Shown in pieces: positions 8,995 to 18,072 of a DNA stretch of 64,000 nt. The position numbers were made by a program, and so were the translations under genes. The notes beneath the pieces were generated by a model. It ran no database searches and was not told where the DNA came from. It worked only from the letters and a program-made list of their open reading frames with translations. The stretch is from contig CAVWXX010000027.1 of assembly GCA_963759155.1 (NCBI GenBank), forward strand, positions 1-64,000, written 5' to 3'. Within the stretch, counting starts at the first letter, position 1, and the number at the start of each line of letters is the position of its first letter. The DNA is from SZUA-36 sp963759155. Its GTDB lineage: Bacteria; Pseudomonadota; Gammaproteobacteria; Xanthomonadales; SZUA-36.

Positions 8995-11913
8995 ATGGTG
9001 ACCGTTGTGAGCAAGTATTCATTTTCTCTCCGTAAACTTTTAGAAACCACAGGTATCGTCAGCGCCCGGACTGTTATGGCATTGGTCCTGGTTATGGTCG
9101 TCGTGATGGAAGCAAAAGCAACGGTTACCAGTAACGGTATTACCGGCCCCGGCCATGCGGAATTTCGTGCAGGGCTTTGGTGGGACCCGGCCCAAAGCGG
9201 TACCGGTTGGGAGATCAACAAAAGCGGGGATAACGTTTTTGGTATCTGGTACACCTACGATGAGAACAGCAATCCTGTCTGGTTTACCACTAATGGGCTT
9301 ATGACCGATGGCCAGTTTGAAGGTGATCTCCTGTCTTTTACATGGGATTACGACAGTAATAAGGTCAATGACCCAACGGTTGCCGGTCATGTAAGTATGC
9401 AGTTTCTGAACCCGCAACTGGCAGAAATTCAATGGAAGCTGGGTGACAAAGGGGAAACGCTAACTCTCCGTCCCTTCATTTTCTCGGCAAATCCTGCATT
9501 GGCTGATTACAGTGGTTCATGGTACGACCCGGAAGAGCCCGGATATGGTATGACCATTCAAAGCCAGGGTGATCTGAACTACGCGGTGTTGTACTACTAC
9601 GACGAGACAGGTAAGCCAACGTGGACGGCAGGCATCAATGCAAAAGGTGGCCAGAGCCTCTCAATGCTCAGCTTTAAAGGCAGCTGTCCCTGGTGTGAGT
9701 ATACGCCGCCTGTTCACGCGCCAGCGGGTGATTTATTGCCTGATTTCCACTCTGAATTAACATTAAGCCTGAATATGGATCTGCCCGGGGCAGCCTCATT
9801 CTGGGCCAAGCCTGCTGCGCAACATGTCATGATATCCAACCCGCCATCCGGTCGTGCACACCCGGCGGCAATGGCGCGTATCGCCTCCGACGAGGCATTG
9901 GCATATTATTTCAAAACGGGATACCTGGCGGGTAATGGCCATGATTATTCTTTCCTTTGCCCGCCACCGATTGTCAGTCCGGCACCACCGCCAGTCGCAG
10001 CGGAAGATAGCGAGGTTCTCTCTACAACCAATGTTCAGGTAGCGGGTGTTGATGAAGCCGATGTGCTCAAAGCAACCACTGACTACCTGTATTCGCTGGA
10101 CTACCCGCTGGGTGACATTCCTGTATCCGAGGATGGTTCAGCCTGGTTGCAGTCCGTTACACGCTATCAGATTTCAGCCACTGGTGATCTACCACTGGGT
10201 GATGGCAATTTCGCCATTTCAGTGCCACGTACGGTGGGGATGTATGGTCAGATTACGACGCAGGGGCTTTATCATCATGAGCCCGGCCCCGAATCACAGT
10301 CAGGGTCTGCAAAGTTGATCTACCTGGCCAATCAGTTTGATGGTGGCTGTATGCAACCGACGAAGGTCAGTACATCTATCCGAGCATTTAATGCCAACCC
10401 TGATACCGACTTTGTTGTTGAAGCGGAACTGGAAATTGAAGGGGAGCTTATCGCCAGTAGAAAGATCGGTGACCGCCTGTTTATCGCAACTACTTTAAAG
10501 CCGGATATCTATATGCTGGCAGCGGATGCTTTAGGCTCTGAAGCTGCACTGAAATTCAATGCGACAGATGCCAATATTGAAGCGCTGTTCAATTTACTGG
10601 GCCCGGACCAGTTGTTTCCTGCGATAACTTACCCGGATGGCAGTCAGCACCGGCTTGTAACGACGGACAAGGTCATGATGCCGCCATTACCGCTTTACAG
10701 TGTTGAGCCTGTGTTGACGACGCTTTCGATGTTCGATCTGAATGACCTCGATGCGCCTCCAGTCAGTATCGCGGTGATGGGCAGGACCAATGGGATGTAC
10801 GCCACACCCGAGAGCGTGTATTTTGCCAGCTCAAATACCGGCTATGGCATCAATGAGGCCGGCGAGATCGTCAAGACCGGGTACCAGGATACCGATATCC
10901 ATAAGCTGGCCATTTCCGAAGACGCATTGGAGTACCGTGGTTCAGGCACCGTTGAGGGCTCTTTGGGGCACGACCCGGAGCGCATCGCCTTTCGTATGAG
11001 TGAATACGAGGGTCACCTCAGGGTTGTCAGTAGCCAGGGCTGGGCAGATCGTTGGGGTGAACTGGGTGATCATCGTTTGACCATACTCAGGGAGTCCGGA
11101 GGTAACGATCTGTTATTGCGAACCGTTTCGGTATTGCCAAATACGCAGCGGCCTGAACCCATTGGTAAGCCAAATGAACAAATCTATGGTGTGCGCTTCC
11201 AGGGCAAACGCGCTTATGTGGTTACCTTTGTAAGGGTTGACCCCTTATATGCCCTGGATCTCGCAGACCCGGCGGATCCCTCGATTCTTGGTGAGTTGGA
11301 GATAGAAGGGTTTTCCGACTACCTGCACCCCATTGGTGAGAACCTCCTGATCGGTATAGGTATGGCGGCCATAGCCGACGAAGAGACCGGAAATACCTGG
11401 TTCCAGGGCGTACAGGTGGGTTTGTTTGACGTTTCGGCGCCAGCGGCGCCCCTGCTGTTACATATGGAGCAAATCGGCCATCGTGGAACGACAACATCCG
11501 TCATGGGTACTCATCGTGCCTTTACCTCGGTGCCCGGTGATCCAGTCACCGGCGAGCCCATGCGTTTTACCATTCCAATCAGCGAACACGGGCCGGAAGA
11601 CGGCATTCTGGATCCCAGCCCAAGCCATTGGTACCCCTGGAAATCTACCGGTATCGTGATGTTTGATGTCAATGAAAGGGATGGCGGGCAATCAAGCATG
11701 GAATTGACAGGCAGTGCATCCGTTGCCAGTGCGGATACCGTTGATCCGGATTACGCCGGATTCTATCGATATCCCCAAGATGACCATGGCCGCTCGGTTA
11801 TTTATGGTGACCAGGTGTTCCATTATTTTCGCGGTGGTCTTTTTATGACCGAATGGGCTGGCAGTCAGTTTATAGAGGCTGACAACTGCCCGCTTTGCGA
11901 ACCGCCTAAATAG
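8995..11913 (+). CDS. Secreted beta-propeller protein with two WYxPxxSGxG domains
   Basis: The protein has 972 residues from ATG 8995, which opens an N-terminal signal ending near MEAKA; an upstream in-frame start at 8914 would bury it. Residues about 48-150 and 160-230 are two copies of a beta domain (LWWDPAQSGTGWEI with IWYTYD, then SWYDPEEPGYGMTI with LYYYDETGKPTW) also found at 1360-1776. From about residue 340 the sequence matches the secreted beta-propeller domain family, with hallmark TTNVQVAGVDEADVLK and later HPIGENLLIGIG. The protein is expected outside the cytoplasmic membrane. Its function is unknown; propellers of this family are thought to bind ligands. Two CPxC pairs (CPWC, CPLC) could bind metal or form disulfides. 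Confidence 0.85.
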   Translation: MVTVVSKYSFSLRKLLETTGIVSARTVMALVLVMVVVMEAKATVTSNGITGPGHAEFRAGLWWDPAQSGTGWEINKSGDNVFGIWYTYDENSNPVWFTTNGLMTDGQFEGDLLSFTWDYDSNKVNDPTVAGHVSMQFLNPQLAEIQWKLGDKGETLTLRPFIFSANPALADYSGSWYDPEEPGYGMTIQSQGDLNYAVLYYYDETGKPTWTAGINAKGGQSLSMLSFKGSCPWCEYTPPVHAPAGDLLPDFHSELTLSLNMDLPGAASFWAKPAAQHVMISNPPSGRAHPAAMARIASDEALAYYFKTGYLAGNGHDYSFLCPPPIVSPAPPPVAAEDSEVLSTTNVQVAGVDEADVLKATTDYLYSLDYPLGDIPVSEDGSAWLQSVTRYQISATGDLPLGDGNFAISVPRTVGMYGQITTQGLYHHEPGPESQSGSAKLIYLANQFDGGCMQPTKVSTSIRAFNANPDTDFVVEAELEIEGELIASRKIGDRLFIATTLKPDIYMLAADALGSEAALKFNATDANIEALFNLLGPDQLFPAITYPDGSQHRLVTTDKVMMPPLPLYSVEPVLTTLSMFDLNDLDAPPVSIAVMGRTNGMYATPESVYFASSNTGYGINEAGEIVKTGYQDTDIHKLAISEDALEYRGSGTVEGSLGHDPERIAFRMSEYEGHLRVVSSQGWADRWGELGDHRLTILRESGGNDLLLRTVSVLPNTQRPEPIGKPNEQIYGVRFQGKRAYVVTFVRVDPLYALDLADPADPSILGELEIEGFSDYLHPIGENLLIGIGMAAIADEETGNTWFQGVQVGLFDVSAPAAPLLLHMEQIGHRGTTTSVMGTHRAFTSVPGDPVTGEPMRFTIPISEHGPEDGILDPSPSHWYPWKSTGIVMFDVNERDGGQSSMELTGSASVASADTVDPDYAGFYRYPQDDHGRSVIYGDQVFHYFRGGLFMTEWAGSQFIEADNCPLCEPPK

Positions 11914-11928
11914 CTGGAAGCAAATTAC

Positions 11929-12441
11929 TCAGGTTCCAGTGTCGCTATTGCCGTTGGTCCTGGTCTTACCGTCCATTCGGAAAGTGCCGTTTTCCTTCAC
12001 ACGTATTGAGCGGCCAAAGCCACCGGTATCGAGCTTGGCTTCAAACTCGTACTCAAGATCCTTGTTGGGCGAATTCATCATATCCATCACCAGGCGCACA
12101 CCGGCGAACAGGTTGGCCGAGGCGGTCAACTTGATGGTTTGCTCTGAATAGCCGTCAAGCACCGGGAAATCCTTGCCCACACCCTTGACCACATCATGAC
12201 CCTGGATCGAAACTGTATAGACAACGCCTTCGAGTCGGAATGGTGTTGAGTTGGGGTTGATAACGTGCAAGCCGATTTCAAAGTTGGGCATGCCGCCTTC
12301 AGAGGGCAGGGCCTTAAAGGAACTGATGGTGACGGTGGGTTCTTCATAATCCGGATCCATGCTTGCACAGGCCTGCAGCAGCAGGAGAGAACAACACAGC
12401 AAGAATGTCGTCATGGGTAACCTGGAATATCGAGTCATCAT
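11929..12441 (-). CDS. LEA type 2 (WHy-domain) lipoprotein
   Basis: The protein has 170 residues with a lipoprotein signal and lipobox LQAC. The rest is a single WHy/LEA-2 beta domain: FEIGLHVINPNSTPFRLEGVVYTV, followed by DGYSEQTIKLTASANL. This domain is linked to desiccation and stress tolerance in plants and occurs in bacterial lipoproteins of poorly known role. It lies 89 bases downstream of the MacB-like permease gene on the same strand and could be the last gene of that operon. Anchoring in the outer membrane is inferred. Confidence 0.82.
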   Translation of the reverse strand: MMTRYSRLPMTTFLLCCSLLLLQACASMDPDYEEPTVTISSFKALPSEGGMPNFEIGLHVINPNSTPFRLEGVVYTVSIQGHDVVKGVGKDFPVLDGYSEQTIKLTASANLFAGVRLVMDMMNSPNKDLEYEFEAKLDTGGFGRSIRVKENGTFRMDGKTRTNGNSDTGT

Positions 12442-12530
12442 ATTGTTTCCTGCTCCGGATTTATGGTCGGGCTGACAATATTACCGATATTCGGAATAAT
12501 TACACATTAAATCTTTTTACAGCTTGATGC

Positions 12531-13766
12531 CTATTCGTAACGCAGGGCATCGATCGGATTCATTTTTGATGCCTTTTTTGCAGGGTAGAAACCGAAAAAT
12601 ATACCGACAAAAGTCGCGGAAGCGATGGCGACAAAAATAATCGGAATATTGAGCAGGACGGGTATATCGACCATTCGTCGAATCAACTCACCGGCCCCGA
12701 CACCGATAGCAACGCCAAAAAAGCTGCCGATCAGGCATAAAGTCACGGCCTCGACCAGGAACTGCATCAGGATGTCATTGCGGCGCGCGCCGATCGCCAG
12801 TCTCAGACCGATTTCCCGGGTGCGCTCGGTCACGGACACCAGCATGATGTTCATGATGCCGATACCGCCAACCAGCAGGGCAATGGCCGCTGTTGCTGCC
12901 AACAACAACCCAAGGGTGCTGGATGTCTCATTCCTTGCGCGGATAAATTCCGAGAAGTTTCTGACTGAAAAATCGTCCTGGGCGCCGGGTGCGATTTTTC
13001 TGAGTTCGCGTATAAATTCGGCGAGTTCCTCTTCGGCAATTTGTATGTTTCGATCAAGATTAACCGTCAGGTAGATATTCCCAACAACATCCGGCACGGA
13101 GCGGGCACTGCGGCCGGCGACACGCATTCTGGCGGTCGAGATAGGTATAAAAACAATGTCGTCCTGGCTTCTGCCCCAGCTTGATTCGCCCTTGGCCTGC
13201 AGTGTGCCGATGACGGTAAAGGGCACATTTTTTATCCGGATACGCGCGCCGAGCGGGTTCGCGCCGTCGAACAGTTGTTCAATAACATCCTGCCCCAGCA
13301 GGGCTACCTTGCCACCTGAGCGAATCTCGCGATCCGAAAAATTACGTCCCTCCTCGATCACCCATTGACGCACTTGAAGGTAATCGGTGTGGATGCCGGT
13401 GATGCTCGTGGTCCAGTTGTTGTTGCCATGGATGACGGGTGCGGTGGAATTAACACTGCCTGAAATGCCCTCGAGAAATTCAAACTTCTCCTTCAGGCGC
13501 TTAATATCCTTCTCGGTGAAGGGCGCCGCGGACCCGGAGCCACTGTGTCTGCCGCCGGACAGACGTGCACCTGGCCTGATCGACAGCATATTGCTTCCCA
13601 GTTGGTCGATGGCCTTTTCGATTTCCGCCTTTGAACCACTGGATACCGACACCATGACGATAACGGATGCGATACCGATAATGATGCCGAGCATGGTCAG
13701 AAAGCTGCGTAATGCATTCAACTTTAGCGCGATTAATGCGATATTGAGCGTTTTCCAGAATCCCAT
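12531..13766 (-). CDS. MacB-like ABC transporter permease
   Basis: The protein has 411 residues, the stand-alone permease half of a MacB/LolCE-type ABC system. A first membrane helix (about 20-42) is followed by a large periplasmic MacB core domain (about 45-270) and three C-terminal FtsX helices containing GGIGIMNIMLVSVTERTREIGLR. This architecture couples cytoplasmic ATP hydrolysis to periplasmic movement and drives export through a TolC-type channel. Its start follows the ATPase stop after one base, so the two are translated together, with the adaptor gene upstream. E. coli MacB has ATPase and permease fused; here they are separate. The substrate is unknown. Confidence 0.92.
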   Translation of the reverse strand: MGFWKTLNIALIALKLNALRSFLTMLGIIIGIASVIVMVSVSSGSKAEIEKAIDQLGSNMLSIRPGARLSGGRHSGSGSAAPFTEKDIKRLKEKFEFLEGISGSVNSTAPVIHGNNNWTTSITGIHTDYLQVRQWVIEEGRNFSDREIRSGGKVALLGQDVIEQLFDGANPLGARIRIKNVPFTVIGTLQAKGESSWGRSQDDIVFIPISTARMRVAGRSARSVPDVVGNIYLTVNLDRNIQIAEEELAEFIRELRKIAPGAQDDFSVRNFSEFIRARNETSSTLGLLLAATAAIALLVGGIGIMNIMLVSVTERTREIGLRLAIGARRNDILMQFLVEAVTLCLIGSFFGVAIGVGAGELIRRMVDIPVLLNIPIIFVAIASATFVGIFFGFYPAKKASKMNPIDALRYE

Positions 13767-13767
13767 A

Positions 13768-14475
13768 TCAAACGCTCTTTCCGCTTTTCACCATGGTGTC
13801 ATCGACAATGCGGCCATCTCTGAACAGGAGGTTTCGTTTGGATTCGTCCGCCACTTCCTGGTCATGGGTAACAACAATCACCGTGATACCCGACTCGTTT
13901 AACTCGCGAAACAGGTCAAGTATCTCCAGCGAGGTCTTGGTATCCAGCGCGCCGGTGGGTTCATCGGCCAGGATCACCGAGGGTTTGTTGGCCAAAGCAC
14001 GTGCGATCGCCACGCGTTGCTGTTGTCCACCGGAAAGCTGGGTTGTTTCGTGTTCCATGCGGTTGGCCAGGCCCACCCGTTTAAGGCAGGCTTTCGCCTG
14101 TTCATTGGGGTCAATAATGTCTTTGTTTCTGGAATAGAACAGCGGCAGTTTAACGTTTTCCAGTGCACTGGTTTTTGGTAACAGGTTGAACTGCTGAAAT
14201 ACGAAGCCGATGGTCTGGTTTCTGAAATCAGCCAGCGTGTCCGGTTCCTGCTTTGACAGGTTCAGGCCATTGATCACAAGATCACCACGGGTGGGTACAT
14301 CGAGTGCGCCGATGAGGTTCATCAGGGTGGATTTACCGGATCCCGACGGACCCATAATGGCGACGTATTCACCCCGCCTGATGGTCAGGCTGACATCACG
14401 TAATGCATGGATGACTTCGCCACCCATGTCGTAGTCCTTGCAAACGGAGTGGCATTCGATCAGTGCATCTTTCAT
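13768..14475 (-). CDS. MacB/LolD-type ABC transporter ATPase
   Basis: The protein has 235 residues, the ATP-binding subunit for the adjacent permease. Motifs in order: Walker A GPSGSGKST, Q-loop FVFQQFNLLPK, signature LSGGQQQRVAIARAL, Walker B VILADEP and switch His in VVTHDQ. It is cytoplasmic, bound to the permease. The middle gene of adaptor-ATPase-permease, it starts 30 bases after the adaptor stop and ends one base before the permease start. Type VII ABC (mechanotransmission) systems of this kind do not move substrate across the inner membrane. The assignment is firm. Confidence 0.93.
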   Translation of the reverse strand: MKDALIECHSVCKDYDMGGEVIHALRDVSLTIRRGEYVAIMGPSGSGKSTLMNLIGALDVPTRGDLVINGLNLSKQEPDTLADFRNQTIGFVFQQFNLLPKTSALENVKLPLFYSRNKDIIDPNEQAKACLKRVGLANRMEHETTQLSGGQQQRVAIARALANKPSVILADEPTGALDTKTSLEILDLFRELNESGITVIVVTHDQEVADESKRNLLFRDGRIVDDTMVKSGKSV

Positions 14476-14505
14476 CCGTTTTGCATCCCTGAGCCGGTGC
14501 GTCGT

Positions 14506-15987
14506 TTATTGACGGACATTTCGAATACGGGTGACAACCACGGTGCCTTCCGCCACGTTCTTGCCAATAACCTGGGTGTACTTGTCGTCACTAATACCGA
14601 ACCTGACCGTTACAGGGTTGATCTCACCCCCCTGAGCTTGTACCCACAGTTGCCCGGAGCGGGTTTCTGATGCCTGTTGACGTGTTTGCTGATACTTTTT
14701 GAATTGTTCCGGTGTCAGGTGCTTTTTGAAGACGGCGCTTATGCGCTGTGACATTTGTTCACGCAGCGCACTCCGGTCTTCGCCGGCCCCGAGAGACTGA
14801 AACTGACTACGCATACCGGCCATAACTTCCTTCAATTCAGCGTCGATAAGGCGGGCGGTAGTGTCGTCAAGCCCCAGTGTTGCTTTCAATTGTTCCATGT
14901 CCGGACCGCCGCGTGGGCCGCCGTGTCCACCGCCACCCTGGCTGGTGACCACCTTCTTTGCCAGTTCGGAGCCTTCGGCAGGCTTGAACCGAAGCGCATC
15001 GTTTGAAACCCTTAAAACATTTTCACTCTTACCGGTGATGATCTCGGCGATGGCGGTCATACCGGGTAACAGCTTCCGCCCCGGGTTTTTGGCCGTAATG
15101 ATGACCGTATAAGTCACTACATTATTAGCCTCGTTCGGGGCCAGGCGCACCTGGTTTACCCTGCCGCTAAATTCTGATTCCGGAAAGGCATCGACCGTAA
15201 AGGACACTTCATTGCCTTCATTGACATTGCCAATATCCGCTTCATCCACATTGGCTTCTAACTGGATTTCAGTCAGATCCTGGGCGATACGGAACAGCAC
15301 CGGTGAGGAAAGGCTGGCCGCGACGGTCTGGCCCTGATCAACCGCCCGTTCTATCACGACACCATCAATGGGTGAGCGAATCTTGGTCCGCTCGAGATCA
15401 ATCTCCGCGGACTTGAGGGAGGCCTCCCGTTGATCCCTGGCGGCGCGTGCGTTTTCCAGCTGCGCCTCGGCCATGGTCAAATCGGCCTTGGCCGAGTCAA
15501 AAGCGGCGAGGGCGGTATCGAGTTCTGATACCGACAGCGTGCCCTTTTTACTCAGGGGCTCAGCGCGTTCGTACTCCAGTCGTGCTCGTCGCAGATTGGC
15601 CTTGGCACGATCAATATTGGCCTGCTGAACAATGACATTTGACATGGCCACCCTGAAGTCCGCCGTGCTTTGCAGCACTCTTGATTCGAACGATTGGGGG
15701 TCTATAACCGCCAGTAATTGATCCTTGCTGACCTCTGAATTGAAGTCGACGACTATTTCCTTGATCTGACCGGATACCTGCGAGCCGACCTCGACGGTTA
15801 TCAGTGGACGTACAGAACCGGAGGTTGCCACCGCGCGTGTGATGTCGCCGGTATCGATGGTCGCCGTTTCAATTTTCACGCTGGAAGACGTGGTGTTTGA
15901 ATTCCCCGATAACCAGAAAACTACCGTGGCGATGACCGCGACTAACAGGAGTGTAATTTTTAGTTTTCCAGACATACCATTACTCAT
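14506..15987 (-). CDS. MacA-like periplasmic adaptor with an LTxxQ helical insert
   Basis: The protein has 493 residues from ATG 15987; a longer start at 16062 would precede the membrane helix (KITLLLVAVIATVVFWLSG) with an unlikely tail. Order: inner-membrane anchor, lipoyl/barrel-sandwich parts (VEVGSQVSGQIKEI and RSPIDGVVIERAVDQGQTV) around a long coiled-coil hairpin, then beta-barrel and membrane-proximal domains. It should bridge the ABC permease to an outer-membrane TolC-like channel. Unusual is an insert of about 95 residues between beta-barrel and C-terminal strands: a Gly/His-rich stretch (SQGGGGHGGPRGGP) followed by charged helices with LTPEQFKKYQQ, resembling the LTxxQ motif of Spy/CpxP. 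It is first in the operon. A CpxR-like box lies upstream. Confidence 0.88.
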   Translation of the reverse strand: MSNGMSGKLKITLLLVAVIATVVFWLSGNSNTTSSSVKIETATIDTGDITRAVATSGSVRPLITVEVGSQVSGQIKEIVVDFNSEVSKDQLLAVIDPQSFESRVLQSTADFRVAMSNVIVQQANIDRAKANLRRARLEYERAEPLSKKGTLSVSELDTALAAFDSAKADLTMAEAQLENARAARDQREASLKSAEIDLERTKIRSPIDGVVIERAVDQGQTVAASLSSPVLFRIAQDLTEIQLEANVDEADIGNVNEGNEVSFTVDAFPESEFSGRVNQVRLAPNEANNVVTYTVIITAKNPGRKLLPGMTAIAEIITGKSENVLRVSNDALRFKPAEGSELAKKVVTSQGGGGHGGPRGGPDMEQLKATLGLDDTTARLIDAELKEVMAGMRSQFQSLGAGEDRSALREQMSQRISAVFKKHLTPEQFKKYQQTRQQASETRSGQLWVQAQGGEINPVTVRFGISDDKYTQVIGKNVAEGTVVVTRIRNVRQ

Positions 15988-16091
15988 CAACCCGGCAGAA
16001 GAAGTGGATTTCAAATCAGGATGAAGAGCATAAAAGCACGGGCTGTTGATTACTATAGCCACGGGTAAATAAAGCTGGGTTTATGTCACTA

Positions 16092-16106
16092 TTTACATTA
16101 ATTTAC
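16092..16106 (-). promoter_or_regulatory. CpxR-like box (GTAAA-N5-GTAAA)
   Basis: On the minus strand the sequence GTAAATTAATGTAAA is an exact match to the CpxR consensus of two GTAAA repeats five bases apart. It lies about 105 bases before the adaptor start (15987) and about 50 before the bicupin start (16155). No cpxR gene is in the window. The motif is AT-rich and could occur by chance. Confidence 0.45.
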
Positions 16107-16154
16107 ACGAACCTTAAATTATGCTGGCCCTGATCAAAGCCTGGCGGGATAAAA

Positions 16155-16844
16155 ATGCAATCAGAATCGAAACACAGTGACGGTAGCCTTCTGTTGAATA
16201 TGGATTTTAGTCAGGCGGTCTGCATGCTGCCCGGCAGCCTCAACTGGGTAGCAAGCCCGGCCGATGGTGTCTCCCGGGTACCACTGGAACGCGTGTCGGC
16301 AGAGTCCGGCCATAAAACCAGTTTTGTGAAGTTTAGTCCCGAGTCGTATTTCCCCGCGCATGCCCATCCGCTGGGCGAAGAGATATACGTGATGGACGGT
16401 GTTTTTTCTGACCAGTATGGCGACTATCCGGCAGGCACTTACCTGCGGAATCCGCCTGGTTCAAGCCACCGTCCTTTTACCAAAGAAGGTTGCACGCTAT
16501 TTGTGAAACTTGACCAATTTGACCCGGATGACAAAGAGCAGGTGGTATTGCGACCGGAAGATCAGCAATGGAGGCCCGGGATTGGAAACCTGCAGGTTTG
16601 CCCGTTACATAACTTTGGTACGGCAAGCACGGCACTTGTATTCTGGCCGGCAAACGAGGTTTTCCAGCGGCATGCGCACTGGGGCGGCGAAGAAGTTGTC
16701 GTGCTCAAGGGTAAGTTCATCGATGAATATGGCCAATACCCCGAGGGTAGCTGGATTCGCAGTCCGCATTTGAGTGAACATTTCCCCCGCGTTGAAGAAG
16801 AAACACTAATTCTCGTGAAAGTCGGACATTTGCCCCAAGCTTAA
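16155..16844 (+). CDS. Tandem cupin (ChrR-like) protein
   Basis: The protein has 229 residues made of two similar cupin domains. The first has HAHPLGEEIYVMDGVFSDQYGDYPAGTYLRNPP, quoted here only in parts: metal-binding AHAHPLGEE and PPGSSHRPF. The second has RHAHWGGEEVVVLKG and SWIRSPHLSEHFPR. This is the ChrR cupin pattern, in which the His and Glu residues bind zinc or iron. Stand-alone bicupins of this kind lack the anti-sigma zinc domain and are thought to be metal-dependent dioxygenases or sensors. The protein is probably cytoplasmic. It is the first of several same-strand genes and divergent from the MacAB-like operon. Confidence 0.85.
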   Translation: MQSESKHSDGSLLLNMDFSQAVCMLPGSLNWVASPADGVSRVPLERVSAESGHKTSFVKFSPESYFPAHAHPLGEEIYVMDGVFSDQYGDYPAGTYLRNPPGSSHRPFTKEGCTLFVKLDQFDPDDKEQVVLRPEDQQWRPGIGNLQVCPLHNFGTASTALVFWPANEVFQRHAHWGGEEVVVLKGKFIDEYGQYPEGSWIRSPHLSEHFPRVEEETLILVKVGHLPQA

Positions 16845-16941
16845 AGAGACGAACAATGAAGGTGCATCGAGCACGGGCGTATTCAGAGTCATTCCGGAGC
16901 TTGGCCCAACCCAATTTAAAAAGACGACAGGACGTTTAAAT

Positions 16942-17619
16942 ATGAAAATTCTCATGGTATTGACCTCGCATGACCAACTTGGAACGACGGGTTTAAAAAC
17001 CGGCTTCTGGCTGGAGGAGTTCGCGGCGCCTTATTACGTGTTCAAAGACGCAAAGGCTGACATCACGATTGTCTCACCAAATGGCGGTCAGCCCCCTTTG
17101 GACCCGAAAAGTGATGAGCCCGATTTTCAGACCGCTGCCACAGCAAGATTCAAGGATGACGCAGAAGCGCAGGCTGCATTGGCGGGCAGCCTCAAGCTTT
17201 CAGATGTGTCCCCCGACGATTATGACGCCGTGTTTTACCCGGGTGGACATGGTCCTTTATGGGATCTGGCCGAGGATCGCAATTCGATTTCATTAATTGA
17301 AGCAATGTATGCAGCAGGCAAAACCGTCGCTGCAGTTTGCCATGCACCAGCTGTATTCCGGCACACCGAAGCACCGGACGGTTCACCGCTGGTAGAAGGG
17401 AAATCGGTAACGGCTTTTAGCAACAGTGAAGAGGCCGCCGTTGAATTGACTGAAATCGTTCCATTCCTGTTGGAGGATGAGTTGCAAACGATTGGTGCAA
17501 ACTATTCCAAATCTTCTGATTGGCACCCCTATGTGGTGACGGATGGTAACCTGATTACCGGCCAGAACCCCGCTTCATCTGAAGCGGCCGCGCAGGCTTT
17601 GCTGGATAGAGCAAAATAA
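16942..17619 (+). CDS. DJ-1/PfpI family (type 1 amidotransferase-like) protein
   Basis: The protein has 225 residues and the flavodoxin-like fold of the DJ-1/PfpI superfamily. The nucleophile elbow is AAVCHAP (Cys), with the supporting acidic residue in the GFWLEEFAAPY segment near the N-terminus and YPGGHGPLWDL before it. These resemble the Hsp31-like branch, whose members act as glyoxalase-III-type or stress proteins. AGGA lies shortly before ATG 16942. It is followed after 31 bases by the SMR exporter gene, which may be co-transcribed. Which reaction it performs cannot be told from the sequence. Confidence 0.87.
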   Translation: MKILMVLTSHDQLGTTGLKTGFWLEEFAAPYYVFKDAKADITIVSPNGGQPPLDPKSDEPDFQTAATARFKDDAEAQAALAGSLKLSDVSPDDYDAVFYPGGHGPLWDLAEDRNSISLIEAMYAAGKTVAAVCHAPAVFRHTEAPDGSPLVEGKSVTAFSNSEEAAVELTEIVPFLLEDELQTIGANYSKSSDWHPYVVTDGNLITGQNPASSEAAAQALLDRAK

Positions 17620-17650
17620 GCGGTTTTAATAGAAAGACTATAGGAGCAAT

Positions 17651-17968
17651 ATGATGGCATGGGCCTATTTGACAGTGGCCGGTTTGTTTGAAATCGGCTG
17701 GGCCATCGGACTCAAATATTCCGATGGGTTCAGCAAACCTGTGCCTTCGTTACTCACCGCCGTTGCGATGGGTTTCAGTATTTGGTTATTGTCTGTCGCA
17801 ATGAGGAGTATCCCGGTTGGAACTGCCTATGCTGTGTGGACAGGGATTGGCGCGGTTGGCGTGGCAGTACTCGGTATGGTTCTGTTTGGCGAATCCCGGG
17901 AGTTTCTGAGGGTTTTTTGCCTGTTTCTGATCATCACGGGAATTGTCGGTCTTAAGGTGGTTTCCTGA
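17651..17968 (+). CDS. sugE: SMR family exporter, SugE/Gdx-like
   Basis: The protein has 105 residues and four membrane helices. The N-terminus MAWAYLTVAGLFEIGWAIGL carries the essential Glu of helix 1, and the spacing and the GLKYSDGF loop match SugE rather than EmrE. SugE (Gdx) exchanges guanidinium for protons as an antiparallel dimer in the inner membrane; some members export quaternary ammonium compounds. AGGAG precedes two consecutive ATG codons (17651 and 17654), either of which could start. Only 31 bases separate it from the gene before, so no guanidine riboswitch is present here. Confidence 0.88.
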   Translation: MMAWAYLTVAGLFEIGWAIGLKYSDGFSKPVPSLLTAVAMGFSIWLLSVAMRSIPVGTAYAVWTGIGAVGVAVLGMVLFGESREFLRVFCLFLIITGIVGLKVVS

Positions 17969-18072
17969 AGGTAAATATAGTAGTGGCCGGATCACTACTT
18001 TACGCAAGGGCAGATTCCGGTATGATCCTGCCGACAGATAAATGACGATGAGCGCTTACGGGACAAACACAA

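Noticed and set aside
17620..17650. Guanidine riboswitch before the SugE-like gene
   Set aside because: Only 31 bases separate the genes and no conserved riboswitch sequence is present.
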